Below, one piece after another: positions 1 to 9,558 of a stretch of DNA of 45,801 bases (positions are counted from its first letter, which is position 1; every line of letters begins with the position of its first letter). The stretch spans positions 1-45,801 of the forward strand of contig CAMAWC010000024.1 of NCBI GenBank assembly GCA_945861875.1, given 5' to 3'. The position numbers were made by a program, and so were the translations under genes. The notes below the pieces were generated by a model. The model was not told where the DNA came from. It searched no databases and saw only the letters and a list, made by a program, of their open reading frames with translations. Origin of the DNA: Bordetella parapertussis (lineage in GTDB: Bacteria > Pseudomonadota > Gammaproteobacteria > Burkholderiales > SG8-39).

Positions 1-128
1 GACTGGGGTACCACGTCACCGGCATTGGGAGACTCAGCGATATATGCAGCAAATTCGCCACGTTCGTCTTCACTCCAGTAATGAGTCCATTGCTTCTCAA
101 AAACGAAAGTTTCGACAACGGTGAACAT
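1..128 (-). CDS. HigB2/RelE-like toxin, 3' end beyond window edge
   Basis: The 42 visible codons begin MFTVVETFVFEKQW and continue with YWSEDERGEF and NAGDVVP, the usual N-terminus of HigB2-type RelE/ParE-superfamily mRNA interferases that cleave mRNA on the ribosome. The gene is cut by the left edge, so the catalytic C-terminal half and the expected downstream Xre-type antitoxin are not visible. It lies immediately beyond an attC-like site and reads away from intI, so I infer it is the second cassette of an integron array. It has its own promoter and palindromic operator (135-163). No Shine-Dalgarno sequence precedes the ATG, which lies seven bases from the -10 box, so a leaderless transcript is likely. 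V. cholerae superintegron HigB2 is the family comparison; I recognise the family, not an exact orthologue. Confidence 0.8.
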   Translation of the reverse strand, partial: MFTVVETFVFEKQWTHYWSEDERGEFAAYIAESPNAGDVVPQ

Positions 129-134
129 TTAACG

Positions 135-163
135 ACTATACGCCCCGGGCGTATGGGTGTCCA
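135..163 (-). promoter_or_regulatory. Promoter and palindromic operator of the second cassette
   Basis: On the minus strand TGGACA (163-158) and TATAGT (140-135) are 17 bases apart, each one mismatch from the sigma-70 consensus. Between them and overlapping the -10 is a perfect palindrome with 7-bp arms ATACGCC and GGCGTAT around CGG (138-154). This fits an autorepressor site for the toxin-antitoxin pair. The toxin ATG (128-126) is at the expected transcription start. Confidence 0.7.
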
Positions 164-180
164 GCGGTTTGTTTCATGAG

Positions 181-270
181 GCATAACGTTCACGTTCAAA
201 GGCGCGCCAAGCGCGGTGGTGAAAAACTTGATGGCTGCTGATGCGCGTCCTTTGCGACGTGTAGTTAGCC
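181..270 (-). repeat. attC-like recombination site of the first cassette
   Basis: Read on the minus strand, GGCTAAC (270-264) contains the stop codon of the repaired toxin frame and GTTATGC (187-181) ends the site. These match the integron simple-site form RYYYAAC...GTTRRRY except for a few bases; the AAC/GTT triplets pair. The arms between them are imperfectly complementary (CACGT then CAAAGG then CGCGC on both sides, with unpaired bases), giving the foldable, sequence-degenerate hairpin typical of attC. Length is about 90 bp. The next cassette starts directly after GTTATGC. Confidence 0.7.
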
Positions 271-529
271 GACGAGGCTATCGTACTCGCCATGGGTGCC
301 AACCCAGAACCAATGGACGCCCCCTGATACCGGAATCCCGAGTGCTCGGTAGTAAAGACCCACTCTGACTGACGCTGTGATATTTGCCGTGATCAACTGT
401 TTTGAAGTGCAGGGATGGGTACGCCGGATCAGTTTTCAGGTGCGCGTAGTTACGGTGGGCGAGGGCTTGAATGTCAGCAGGTAGCGCGTTGAGACATTGC
501 CAAAAGCGCTTTGATGCAGTGTGCTTCAA
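265..529 (-). pseudogene. RelE/ParE-family toxin, frameshifted by a 4-bp duplication
   Basis: The frame opens with TTG and reads MKHTASKRFWQCLNALP, ending near KYHSV. After that point the family sequence continues in another frame: RVGLYYRALGIPV, then HWFWVGTHGEYDSLVG and a stop at 265-267. The switch lies at a direct duplication TGACTGAC (366-373 on the plus strand). Removing one TGAC copy restores a continuous toxin of about 87 residues with the usual RVG.YYRAL and W.GTH.EYD motifs. As it stands, translation makes an 83-residue product with an altered C-terminus that stops at 278. The start overlaps the antitoxin stop in a TTGA. The duplication could also be a sequencing or assembly error. 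Confidence 0.8.
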
Positions 530-726
530 AGCTCTCGTGCCGAACCCGATTGATAGTCAGCAAGCGCTTCTGCGGCAAGCTTGTCAAGCTTTCCGGACGC
601 GGCGTCTTGCTCAATTTGCTTGTCCCACGCTGTGGCATCGAACTCTGCGAACCAGCGGCGGAATTCAGCTAGATCCGACGGGGGAAGTGATTCGATGGCC
701 TTCTCAATTGACTTTACGTTTCCCAT
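526..726 (-). CDS. Antitoxin of the first integron cassette
   Basis: This 66-residue acidic protein begins MGNVKSIEKAIESLPP and ends with a KLAAEALADYQSG stretch, the form of small addiction-module antitoxins paired with RelE/ParE-like toxins. I chose the ATG at 726 rather than an upstream ATG because GGAGTGGG lies just before it. The toxin frame starts in the TTGA overlap at its end, so translation is coupled. The partner toxin is frameshifted, so the antitoxin may have no functional target, or may act on other toxins. The pair occupies the first cassette position, between the attI-like core (796-802) and attC (181-270). Confidence 0.75.
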   Translation of the reverse strand: MGNVKSIEKAIESLPPSDLAEFRRWFAEFDATAWDKQIEQDAASGKLDKLAAEALADYQSGSAREL

Positions 727-795
727 GCTCCCACTCCAATAGAGATACAACAGAATGAAGTATGCGGCAATTCACTGCCCAAGCGCAATTTCGTC

Positions 796-852
796 GCCTA
801 ACGTATGTTGGTTGACTTTTTAGTTGACAAAATTTAGGTGACAAATTAGTTG
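796..852 (-). repeat. attI-like site next to intI
   Basis: On the minus strand GTTAGGC (802-796) matches the integron core GTTRRRY and marks the junction of the first cassette, 183 bp from the intI start codon. Toward intI lie four related repeats on the plus strand: GTTGAC, AGTTGACA, GGTGACA and AGTTGACA (about 810-852). Direct repeats beside the core are a known feature of attI, where they bind integrase. Assignment of individual repeats to integrase binding is inference. Confidence 0.6.
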
Positions 853-984
853 ACAGTTTTGCACCTGCGGCTGGTTATTGTGCGCCTGTCTCTCGCCTTC
901 TGTCATCTTTTAAGTCTCGCGGTTCGTTAAACCCCTGACTACTGACTAGACCAAATGGCTTGGGTATTTTGGGAAGGGGGAGTA

Positions 985-2007
985 ATGGATGACGAAGTGT
1001 CCGGGCCGACTCAATCGCCGCCGAAGCGCCTGATCGAGCAGGTGCGCGATGTCATACGCCGGCGGCATTACAGTTTGCGTACCGAGGATACCTACGTTCA
1101 CTGGATCCGGCGTTTCATCTATTTCCATTACAAGCGCCATCCGGCGCATATGGGTGCGCCCGAAGTGACGGCGTTTCTGAACTATCTTGCCCGTGAGCGC
1201 GAGGTGGCTGCGGCAACGCAAAGCCAGGCACTTGCCGCGTTGTTGTTCCTTTACAAGGAGGTCTTGCTTTTACCAATGGCGTGGTTGGACGGGCTTGAGC
1301 GGCCGAAGCGTCCGGCCCGCCGCCCCACCGTTCTCACCGTCGACGAAGTGCGCCTTGTTCTCGGCCGCATGCAGGGCGACAAGTGGCTGATGGCAAACCT
1401 GCTTTACGGTGCGGGCTTGCGGCTGCGCGAATGCCTGAAGCTGCGCGTCAAGGACATCGATTTCGGCTACCGGCAAATCCTCGTGCGTGACGGCAAGGGC
1501 GGCAAGGATCGCGTCACCATGTTGCCCCAGGCTGTGGTTGCGCCCTTGCAGGAACACCTTAAACGCGCATAGCTGCTGCACGAACGCGATGTCGCCGAGG
1601 GTTTTGGTGATGTCGAATTGCCCGATGCGCTGCATCGCAAGTACCCGCGCGCCGCCTATGAGTGGGGCTGGAAGTTCGCCTTTCCGTCATATAAGCGCTC
1701 GGTTGATCCGCGCACCGGCGTGATTCGCCGCCACCATGTGTATGAGAACTACCTCATCCGCGGCCTCAAACAGGCGGTGCATGGCGCCGGCATCACCAAG
1801 CATGTGAGCTGCCACACGCTGCGCCATTCCTTTGCCACGCATTTACTTGAGGGCGGCTATGATATCCGCACGGTGCAGGAATTGCTCGGCCATGCAATTG
1901 TTGAGACGACGATGATTTACACCCACGTCATGAACAAGGGCGGGCGCGGCGTGGTCAGCCCGGCTGATCGGATTGCGCAGCAAAGCGCTGTATATCAGAC
2001 GGCATGA
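985..2007 (+). pseudogene. intI: Integron integrase IntI interrupted by an in-frame stop
   Basis: This is a tyrosine recombinase of the IntI class: 340 residues if the internal stop is read through. An N-terminal SAM-like domain starts at [16 protein letters not shown]. The catalytic set is Arg146 (GAGLRLREC), His277, Arg280 (HTLRHSF), His303 (LLGH) and Tyr312 (TTMIYTH), the same numbering as IntI1. The IntI-specific insert is present ([17 protein letters not shown], then SVDPRTG and RRHH). Codon 196 is TAG (1570-1572), with the same frame continuing on both sides and no other damage, so the break looks recent; CAG to TAG would be a single transition. I chose ATG 985 because AAGGGGGAG precedes it. 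The gene reads away from the cassette array, the standard integron arrangement. Suppression or readthrough cannot be excluded. Confidence 0.9.
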
Positions 2008-2010
2008 ATG

Positions 2011-2043
2011 GCTGGAAAGCCGCGCCAGAAGCGGGTTTCCAGC
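2011..2043. terminator. Hairpin between convergent intI and DUF2283 gene
   Basis: Arms GCTGGAAA and TTTCCAGC enclose an inner CCGC/GCGG stem. It stands at a convergent gene junction without a T tract and resembles the hairpins at 6038-6078 and 10327-10443. A role as two-way terminator is inferred. Confidence 0.5.
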
Positions 2044-2051
2044 AGATGTGG

Positions 2052-2270
2052 CTAAGCGGGAACCGTCTCTACTTTGGAAGGCAGTTTGCTCAGGAGCAGG
2101 TCTTTTAGCTGTACTTTGCTGCTGGCGTTATCAATGTCAATGCCGACCAGATCGCCGTTGGCGTCGTAGTCAAGCAGGACGCCCGCGGAAATTTCGCGGG
2201 TTTCGACGCTGGTTTTTTCCGACAAGTCGATGTACAGAGAATCTGTCTCTGGATCGTAGTTCAGCTTCAT
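2052..2270 (-). CDS. DUF2283 family protein, putative antitoxin-like partner
   Basis: A 72-residue protein with the DUF2283 signature: MKLNYDPETDSLYIDL, then a strand-rich GVLLDYDANGDLVGIDIDNAS core. The biochemical role of the family is not established. The gene overlaps the preceding reading frame by ATGA, the tight coupling typical of toxin-antitoxin pairs, and small DUF2283 genes are often found beside a small toxin-like gene. The pair lies downstream of lexA in the same direction, so it may share lexA transcription. No DNA-binding motif can be recognised by eye. Confidence 0.7.
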   Translation of the reverse strand: MKLNYDPETDSLYIDLSEKTSVETREISAGVLLDYDANGDLVGIDIDNASSKVQLKDLLLSKLPSKVETVPA

Positions 2271-2509
2271 GGCTTAAACCCCCGGTCGGGAAATGCATTG
2301 TGGATCGTTACTCTATCCTCAAGCGTGATTACTCTCAAGTAACGTCCGTCGAGTTCGGGTATTGAGGCCCAGAACCGGTATCTGTTTGTTTCTTGCGGCT
2401 CCACCCGGTAAGGCGATTCCAGCACCCGGATACACCATTCTTTTTTCAGGTATGGCCGCTTGCGCAGGACTTCGCGCTCAAAATAATCAGTAAATAGAAA
2501 ATCCGCCAT
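2267..2509 (-). CDS. Small toxin-like protein paired with DUF2283
   Basis: An 80-residue basic protein, MADFLFTDYFEREVLRKRP to HNAFPDRGFKP, with a WCIRVLESPYRVE and RYLRVITLEDRVTIHNAF pattern like DUF4258/RelE-fold small proteins that precede DUF2283 genes. The start ATG has GAGGGG a few bases upstream. It lies 23 bases after the lexA stop codon and overlaps the DUF2283 gene by four bases, so lexA, this gene and DUF2283 can form one operon. A toxin function is inferred from size, charge and arrangement only. Confidence 0.65.
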   Translation of the reverse strand: MADFLFTDYFEREVLRKRPYLKKEWCIRVLESPYRVEPQETNRYRFWASIPELDGRYLRVITLEDRVTIHNAFPDRGFKP

Positions 2510-2532
2510 GGCCCCTCTGCCCGGAAAACCCT

Positions 2533-3108
2533 TCAGCGGTAGCGCCTGAACTGCCCCACCACCACACCGAAAATCTCCAGGTCTTCCTTCGGGCGGATCA
2601 CCGGGTAGGCCTTGTTCTCGGGGATCAGCACGGCGCGGCCTTTTTCGCGACCGAGGCGCTTGAGGGTGAACTCGCCCTCGACAATGGCCACCACCAGGTC
2701 GTTGACGTTGGCGGTCGAGCGCTTTTCCACCACCACGATGTCGCCGTCGTGTATGCCGGCGTCAATCATTGAGTCGCCCTTGACGGTGATCAGCGTGGTC
2801 TTCGAAGGGTGGTAGACGAGGTAGTCGTCTATCGACACCGTGTCGGGGCGCGAGTCAAAGGCCGGGTGCGGCATGCCAGCGTGCACGCTCTCTTGTATGG
2901 GGCGTTCGAAAAAGCGCTTGCCCGGCTTGAGCCTTCGGTCGGGCGTGCTCTCTACTAGGCGCTCGGCCTTGAGGCGCAGCACCAGCTCCGCCACCGAAGC
3001 TTTGGAAGACAGGCCCACCAACTCGCCGAGGGTCGCGTAGGAAGGCATGACGCGGTGCTTGGCGTAGTAGTCCTGAAGTTTTAAAAGGTATTGATTATCG
3101 TCGGCCAT
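2533..3108 (-). CDS. lexA: LexA-type SOS repressor, variant DNA-binding domain
   Basis: This 191-residue protein has the two-part LexA plan. Residues 1-70 form a winged-helix domain that differs from canonical LexA: there is no LTxRQ opening, and the sequence reads MPSYATLGELVGLSSKASV. Residues 77-78 are the Ala-Gly self-cleavage site in HAGMP. The S24 peptidase dyad is Ser113 (KGDSMIDAGI) and Lys150 (FTLKRL). It represses SOS genes and is inactivated when RecA filaments trigger self-cleavage. It is divergent from recA, with the operator between them. No Shine-Dalgarno sequence precedes ATG 3108, which matches the predicted transcription start, so the mRNA is probably leaderless. The variant recognition domain agrees with the variant operator. 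Confidence 0.93.
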   Translation of the reverse strand: MADDNQYLLKLQDYYAKHRVMPSYATLGELVGLSSKASVAELVLRLKAERLVESTPDRRLKPGKRFFERPIQESVHAGMPHPAFDSRPDTVSIDDYLVYHPSKTTLITVKGDSMIDAGIHDGDIVVVEKRSTANVNDLVVAIVEGEFTLKRLGREKGRAVLIPENKAYPVIRPKEDLEIFGVVVGQFRRYR

Positions 3109-3114
3109 GGGGGT

Positions 3115-3143
3115 ACATTACCGAACGTTCGTTCGGTTGTCAA
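3115..3143 (-). promoter_or_regulatory. lexA promoter with a CGAAC-N4-GTTCG SOS box
   Basis: On the minus strand TTGACA (3143-3138) and TAATGT (3120-3115) are 17 bases apart. An inverted repeat ACCGAAC-GTTC-GTTCGGT (3120-3137) almost exactly fills the spacer. Its core CGAAC-N4-GTTCG looks like the Gram-positive SOS box rather than the CTGT-N8-ACAG of most beta- and gammaproteobacteria. It lies about 143 bases from the recA start and can control both genes. Confidence 0.75.
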
Positions 3144-3280
3144 GGTTGACGTGAATCTGGGCCTTGGCAGCAATAAATACGTTGGCAGGAACAGTCAACC
3201 CGGCAGACGGCCGTACCGTTTATGCGAGAATGGAGACAAACATGCTGACATTGCTGAAAGACAAAAAAGGACACATACCC

Positions 3281-4312
3281 ATGGACGAAAACAAGGAAAA
3301 AGCCCTCGCTGCGGCGCTGGCGCAAATCGAAAAACAGTTTGGCAAGGGGTCCATCATGCGCATGGACTCGGAAGTGGTGCCCGACATCGCCGTGGTGTCC
3401 ACCGGTTCGCTGGGCCTTGATATCGCCCTCGGCGTGGGCGGCCTGCCGCGCGGCCGCGTGGTCGAGATCTACGGCCCGGAATCCTCGGGCAAGACCACGC
3501 TCACGCTGCAAGTGATCGCCGAAATGCAAAAAATGGGCGGTACCGCCGCCTTCATCGACGCCGAGAACGCGCTCGATGCGCAATACGCCGGCAAGCTGGG
3601 TGTCAAGGTCGACGACCTGCTGATTTCGCAACCGGATAACGGCGAGCAGGCCCTTGAGATCGCCGACATGCTGGTGCGCTCGGGTTCCATCGACGTTATC
3701 GTCATCGACTCGGTCGCGGCGCTCACGCCCAAGGCCGAAATCGAGGGCGAGATGGGCGAACCGCAAATGGGCTTGCAAGCCAGGCTGATGAGCCAGGCGC
3801 TGCGCAAGCTTACCGCCAACATCAAGCGCACCAACACCCTGGTGATATTCATCAACCAGATCCGCATGAAAATCGGCGTCATGTTCGGCAGCCCGGAAAC
3901 CACCACCGGCGGCAATGCGCTCAAGTTCTACGCCTCGGTGCGCCTCGATATCCGCCGCATCGGCGCGATCAAGAAAAACGACGAAGTGGTCGGTTCCGAG
4001 ACGCGCGTCAAGGTGGTCAAGAACAAGGTCGCCTCGCCCTTCCGTGAAGCGATTTTCGACATCCTCTACGGCAAGGGCATTTCGCGCGAAGGCGAAATCC
4101 TTGAACTCGGGGTGCTGCACGGCATCGTCGAGAAATCCGGCGCCTGGTACAACTACAAGAAGGACCGCATCGGCCAGGGCAAGGACAACTCGCGCGACTT
4201 TTTGATCGAGCATCCGGAAATGGCCCAGGAAATCGAGGCGCTGATCCGCGAAAAAGTCGGCGTCAACAATCCGGCGGCAATCGCGGCGGCCGAGGCGCAG
4301 GCCGCGGCCTAG
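3281..4312 (+). CDS. recA: Recombinase RecA
   Basis: RecA forms ATP-dependent filaments on single-stranded DNA, catalyses strand exchange, and triggers LexA self-cleavage. The protein is 343 residues, a normal length. Walker A is GPESSGKT (residues 65-72), followed by [19 protein letters not shown] (Walker B), the L1 region [12 protein letters not shown], the L2 region [17 protein letters not shown], and [13 protein letters not shown]. The frame is open further upstream, but I chose ATG 3281 because it starts the standard [24 protein letters not shown]-terminus and AAGGA precedes it. The C-terminal tail is Ala-rich ([12 protein letters not shown]) rather than acidic. recX follows after a palindromic repeat. 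Confidence 0.98.
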   Translation: MDENKEKALAAALAQIEKQFGKGSIMRMDSEVVPDIAVVSTGSLGLDIALGVGGLPRGRVVEIYGPESSGKTTLTLQVIAEMQKMGGTAAFIDAENALDAQYAGKLGVKVDDLLISQPDNGEQALEIADMLVRSGSIDVIVIDSVAALTPKAEIEGEMGEPQMGLQARLMSQALRKLTANIKRTNTLVIFINQIRMKIGVMFGSPETTTGGNALKFYASVRLDIRRIGAIKKNDEVVGSETRVKVVKNKVASPFREAIFDILYGKGISREGEILELGVLHGIVEKSGAWYNYKKDRIGQGKDNSRDFLIEHPEMAQEIEALIREKVGVNNPAAIAAAEAQAAA

Positions 4313-4355
4313 GACGCAGGCCGCCGCTCGGGGACCATCTGACTACGTCCTTTTT

Positions 4356-4445
4356 TCGTCATTCCCGCGAAAGCGGGAATCCATGGGGTTTGGCGGCATT
4401 TGACCCCATGGATTCCGGGTTCCGCTCCGCGGCCCCGGAATGACG
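4356..4445. repeat. Palindromic repeat (family 2) between recA and recX
   Basis: The element starts CGTCATTCCCGCGAAAGCGG and ends CCCCGGAATGACGG, with inner arms ATCCATGGGG and CCCCATGGATT. The same layout recurs in the element at 20586-20915. In the recA-recX transcript it would fold into a strong hairpin and could lower recX expression relative to recA, which is inferred. Confidence 0.75.
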
Positions 4446-4474
4446 GAGTGTTCATTGCGCGGTAGCTGACCCCC

Positions 4475-4963
4475 ATGCAACAACCCTCCCTGCGCGTCCG
4501 GGCGATGCAATTGCTCGCGCGCAGGGAGCATTCCCGGGCGGAACTCGCGCGCAAGCTCGCCGCGCACGCCGAAACCGCGGAAGAAATCGAAACCGTCCTC
4601 GATGAACTCGCCAAACGCGGCATGTTGTCCGATGCGCGCTTTGCCGAGATGCGTACCCACATCCTGTCCAAAAAATTCGGTGCCGCGCGCATAGCCCAGG
4701 ACTTGCGTGCGCGCGGCGTCAGCGACGAGCTCGCCGGCAAGGCCGTCGACGGCGCCAAAGCCAGTGAAATCGAGCGCGCCCGCAGCGCCTGGGCCAAGCG
4801 CTTTCGCTCGCCACCGGCCAACGCCCTCGAAAAAGCCAAACAAATGCGTTTTTTGCAGGGCAGGGGCTTTTCCTTTGACACCATACGCGCCGTGGTGCCG
4901 GCAAAGTTCAGCACGCCCGCCGATGACACCGGCGTGGACGACGATATCCTCGCTGATGAATGA
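4475..4963 (+). CDS. recX: Recombination regulator RecX
   Basis: This 162-residue protein matches RecX, which binds RecA filaments and modulates recombination and the SOS response. Visible features are the opening RVRAMQLLARREHSRAEL, the FAEMRTHILSKKFGAARIAQDLRARGVSDE block and the RFLQGRGFSFDTIRAVV C-terminal block, giving the usual three tandem three-helix repeats. Length is close to E. coli RecX (166). It follows recA in the same direction, with a palindromic repeat in the 162-base gap. The C-terminus is acidic. Confidence 0.93.
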   Translation: MQQPSLRVRAMQLLARREHSRAELARKLAAHAETAEEIETVLDELAKRGMLSDARFAEMRTHILSKKFGAARIAQDLRARGVSDELAGKAVDGAKASEIERARSAWAKRFRSPPANALEKAKQMRFLQGRGFSFDTIRAVVPAKFSTPADDTGVDDDILADE

Positions 4964-4976
4964 GTAGAATGCATTC

Positions 4977-6014
4977 ATGAGCGACTCCCATGAAGGCTGG
5001 CGCGATGAAATGCGCGCAGCCTGGATTTACCGCGTCATGGCCGAGCACGAGCGCGGCACGGTGCGCGAAGCGCTGTTTCGCGAACTGGCCACCGAAGCCG
5101 AGGGGCAGGCTGCGATCTGGGGGCGTAAGGAGGGCGGCGCGCTGCCCTCCTACGTGCCCGATACCCGTGCGCGTATCGCCGCGGCACTGATACGCCGCTG
5201 CGGCCCGCGGCCGGTGCGCGGCATTCTGGCCGCCATGAAGGTGCGCGGCCTGTCCATCTACAGCCACGCCACGCCCGGCCACCAGATGCCCACCTCCATT
5301 GAGCAGGTGGGCAAGCGCCATCGCGGCGCCGGTACCGGCGGCAACCTGCGCGCCGCGGTGTTCGGCGTCAACGACGGCCTGGTTTCCAACTGCAGCCTGA
5401 TCCTCGGCGTGGCTGGCGCCGCTTCTTCCACCGGAACGGACAACGGCGTGATTCTGCTAACCGGCATCGCCGGCCTGCTCGCCGGCGCTTTTTCCATGGC
5501 ATCGGGCGAATACGTGTCGGTGAGGTCGCAGCGCGAAATGTTCGAATACCAGATCGGCCTGGAAAAAGCCGAGCTCGAAGCCTACCCGGAAGAAGAAGCG
5601 CAGGAACTGGCGCTTGTTTACGCCGCGCGCGGCATTCCCAAGGAAGAGGCCCTCGCGATTGCGCGCAAACTCATGGCCGATCCGGTGCGCGCGCTCGATA
5701 CACTGGCACGCGAGGAACTCGGTCTCAACCCGGATGAGCTCGGTTCGCCCTGGGGCGCGGCTTCATCGTCATTCCTCGCTTTTGCCGCCGGCGCGCTGTT
5801 GCCGCTGGCACCCTTCCTGCTGCTCAAGGGTCACACGGCGCTCTTCACCACCATCGGAATCACCGCCGTTGCGCTGTTCGGCATAGGCGCGGTGATCAGC
5901 CTGTTCACCGGCCGCTCGGCCTGGCGCGACGGCCTGCGCATGCTGCTGATAGGCGCCGGCGCCGGCGCGCTGACCTTCTTCATCGGTCGCTGGTTGGGTG
6001 TGAGTCTCGCCTGA
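4977..6014 (+). CDS. VIT1/CCC1-family transporter with N-terminal ferritin-like domain
   Basis: The 345-residue protein has two parts. Residues 1-100 contain helices with ferritin/rubrerythrin-like spacing (DEMRAAWIYRVMAEHE and LFRELATEAEGQAAIWG), although the second metal motif reads EAEGQ instead of the usual ExxH, so metal binding may be impaired. From residue about 120 it is VIT1/CCC1: NLRAAVFGVNDGLVSNCSLILG, then ASGEYVSVRSQREMFEYQ, the cytosolic PEEEAQEL stretch, and three C-terminal membrane segments. The family exports or stores ferrous iron and manganese. The architecture resembles MbfA-type proteins, known as iron exporters in alphaproteobacteria. It starts 13 bases after recX, so it may be transcribed with recA-recX. 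Substrate is not determined. Confidence 0.85.
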   Translation: MSDSHEGWRDEMRAAWIYRVMAEHERGTVREALFRELATEAEGQAAIWGRKEGGALPSYVPDTRARIAAALIRRCGPRPVRGILAAMKVRGLSIYSHATPGHQMPTSIEQVGKRHRGAGTGGNLRAAVFGVNDGLVSNCSLILGVAGAASSTGTDNGVILLTGIAGLLAGAFSMASGEYVSVRSQREMFEYQIGLEKAELEAYPEEEAQELALVYAARGIPKEEALAIARKLMADPVRALDTLAREELGLNPDELGSPWGAASSSFLAFAAGALLPLAPFLLLKGHTALFTTIGITAVALFGIGAVISLFTGRSAWRDGLRMLLIGAGAGALTFFIGRWLGVSLA

Positions 6015-6037
6015 ACCGGGCCGGTCTTGAGGTGGTA

Positions 6038-6078
6038 ATCGGCTGGAAACGTCCGACTGGTGCGGGTTTCCAGCCGAT
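6038..6078. terminator. Perfect 13-bp inverted repeat at a convergent junction
   Basis: Arms ATCGGCTGGAAAC (6038-6050) and GTTTCCAGCCGAT (6066-6078) enclose 15 bases. It lies between the VIT1-family gene and the opposing brnTA module and shares arm sequence with 2011-2043. It is probably a two-way terminator, without a T tract. Confidence 0.6.
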
Positions 6079-6212
6079 CGCACGTTAGCATCGATAACAA
6101 AAAGCTGAGCACCAATGTGCCTTGCATGCACTTTTTTACCAATTACGTTAACAACTTAGCCTCGCGTTTACAACCCCTAAATGCGGGGATACCTCAGGGT
6201 CTGTCCCCGTTT

Positions 6213-6455
6213 TTATCGCCCGCTTGAACCAAGGACGGTTGATTGCCAGGAAATATCAATTTTTCTTTGACTTGATACACAGTCTCGCAGATAGAGATTT
6301 ATAAGACTCTGATACGGGACACCCTTCTCATCAGCCATTTGTTTGAAATAAGCAATAACATCTTCGCTCAAGCGCATCGTGACGGATTTTTTGAGCTTGG
6401 CCGCATAAGGATTTTTGCGGGATTTCATTTTTGACAAGTCATATTCAGTTTTCAT
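6213..6455 (-). CDS. brnA: BrnA-type antitoxin
   Basis: An 80-residue protein with a ribbon-helix-helix segment (KSVTMRLSEDVIAYFKQMADEKGVPYQSLINLYLRDC), preceded by basic residues, as in BrnA. BrnA binds the BrnT ribonuclease and, as a dimer, the promoter of its own operon. The start overlaps the brnT stop in an ATGA. The toxin-first gene order is the normal one for brnTA. The region is clearly more AT-rich than the neighbouring genes, consistent with horizontal acquisition. Confidence 0.85.
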   Translation of the reverse strand: MKTEYDLSKMKSRKNPYAAKLKKSVTMRLSEDVIAYFKQMADEKGVPYQSLINLYLRDCVSSQRKIDISWQSTVLGSSGR

Positions 6456-6739
6456 GGTTTAACCCCTTGATAATGGTTACTCTCGTTTTTAGTGGCTTTT
6501 CTGGCCGAGATGATTCGAATAGTGTTGCCTTGATTACGTTCGCAATGACAGACAATCAGGAGGCGAGCTTCGTCGCTGAAACCAAGCATTAGAAATCTGT
6601 CTTCTGAAGCGGAATTATCATCATCAAAGAATTGCACAGCGAACTCGTCGTAGAACACAGATTGAGCCTCCTCAAACGAAACGCCGTGCTTCTTCTTGTT
6701 TGAGGTCGCTTTTGCTAAATCCCACTCGAATTTAATCAT
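6452..6739 (-). CDS. brnT: BrnT-type ribonuclease toxin
   Basis: A 95-residue protein starting MIKFEWDLAKATSNKKKHGVSFEEAQSVF, the hallmark of BrnT, followed by RFLMLGFSDEARLLIVCHCERNQG and IRIISARKATKNE. BrnT has a RelE-like fold and degrades RNA when free of BrnA. The final Arg-Ala-Thr region required for catalysis in the family is intact, so the toxin is probably active. There is no Shine-Dalgarno sequence; the ATG is seven bases after the -10 box, so the mRNA is probably leaderless. It lies between the VIT1-family gene and alaS in a small AT-rich island. Confidence 0.9.
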   Translation of the reverse strand: MIKFEWDLAKATSNKKKHGVSFEEAQSVFYDEFAVQFFDDDNSASEDRFLMLGFSDEARLLIVCHCERNQGNTIRIISARKATKNESNHYQGVKP

Positions 6740-6742
6740 AAA

Positions 6743-6773
6743 TACATTGTATGTACGCTGGGTAAGTTGTCAA
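6743..6773 (-). promoter_or_regulatory. brnTA promoter with palindromic operator
   Basis: On the minus strand TTGACA (6773-6768) and TACAAT (6751-6746) are 16 bases apart. The inverted repeat TACAT-TGT-ATGTA (6743-6755 on the plus strand) covers the -10, a fitting place for repression by the BrnT-BrnA complex. Confidence 0.75.
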
Positions 6774-6920
6774 GTGTTGCGAGTTGGTGTTTGCGCGAAG
6801 CCGCAATTCGGGCGAAAATCCCGCTTTCTCAATACCTTGAGCCACCCTGAAGACGTTGAGCCGGTCGCCATTGTTGCCCCGGCTGCCTAATGTTTCGAGT
6901 TACGAGTTACGAACGAAGCC

Positions 6921-9545
<2,625 letters not shown>

Positions 9546-9558
9546 AAAGGGGAACAAC

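Noticed and set aside
1570-1572. Programmed readthrough or recoding of the intI stop
   Set aside because: No readthrough context or structure is evident and integron integrases are not known to use it; a plain nonsense mutation is simpler.
4356-4445. Repeats considered as a CRISPR remnant
   Set aside because: The repeats are palindromic, dispersed and not regularly spaced, and no cas genes are present.
6180-6215. CGGGGA/TCCCCG arms near GGGTCTGTCCCCG as a brnTA terminator or REP remnant
   Set aside because: Only six pairs with a long loop and no T tract on the minus strand; too weak to call.
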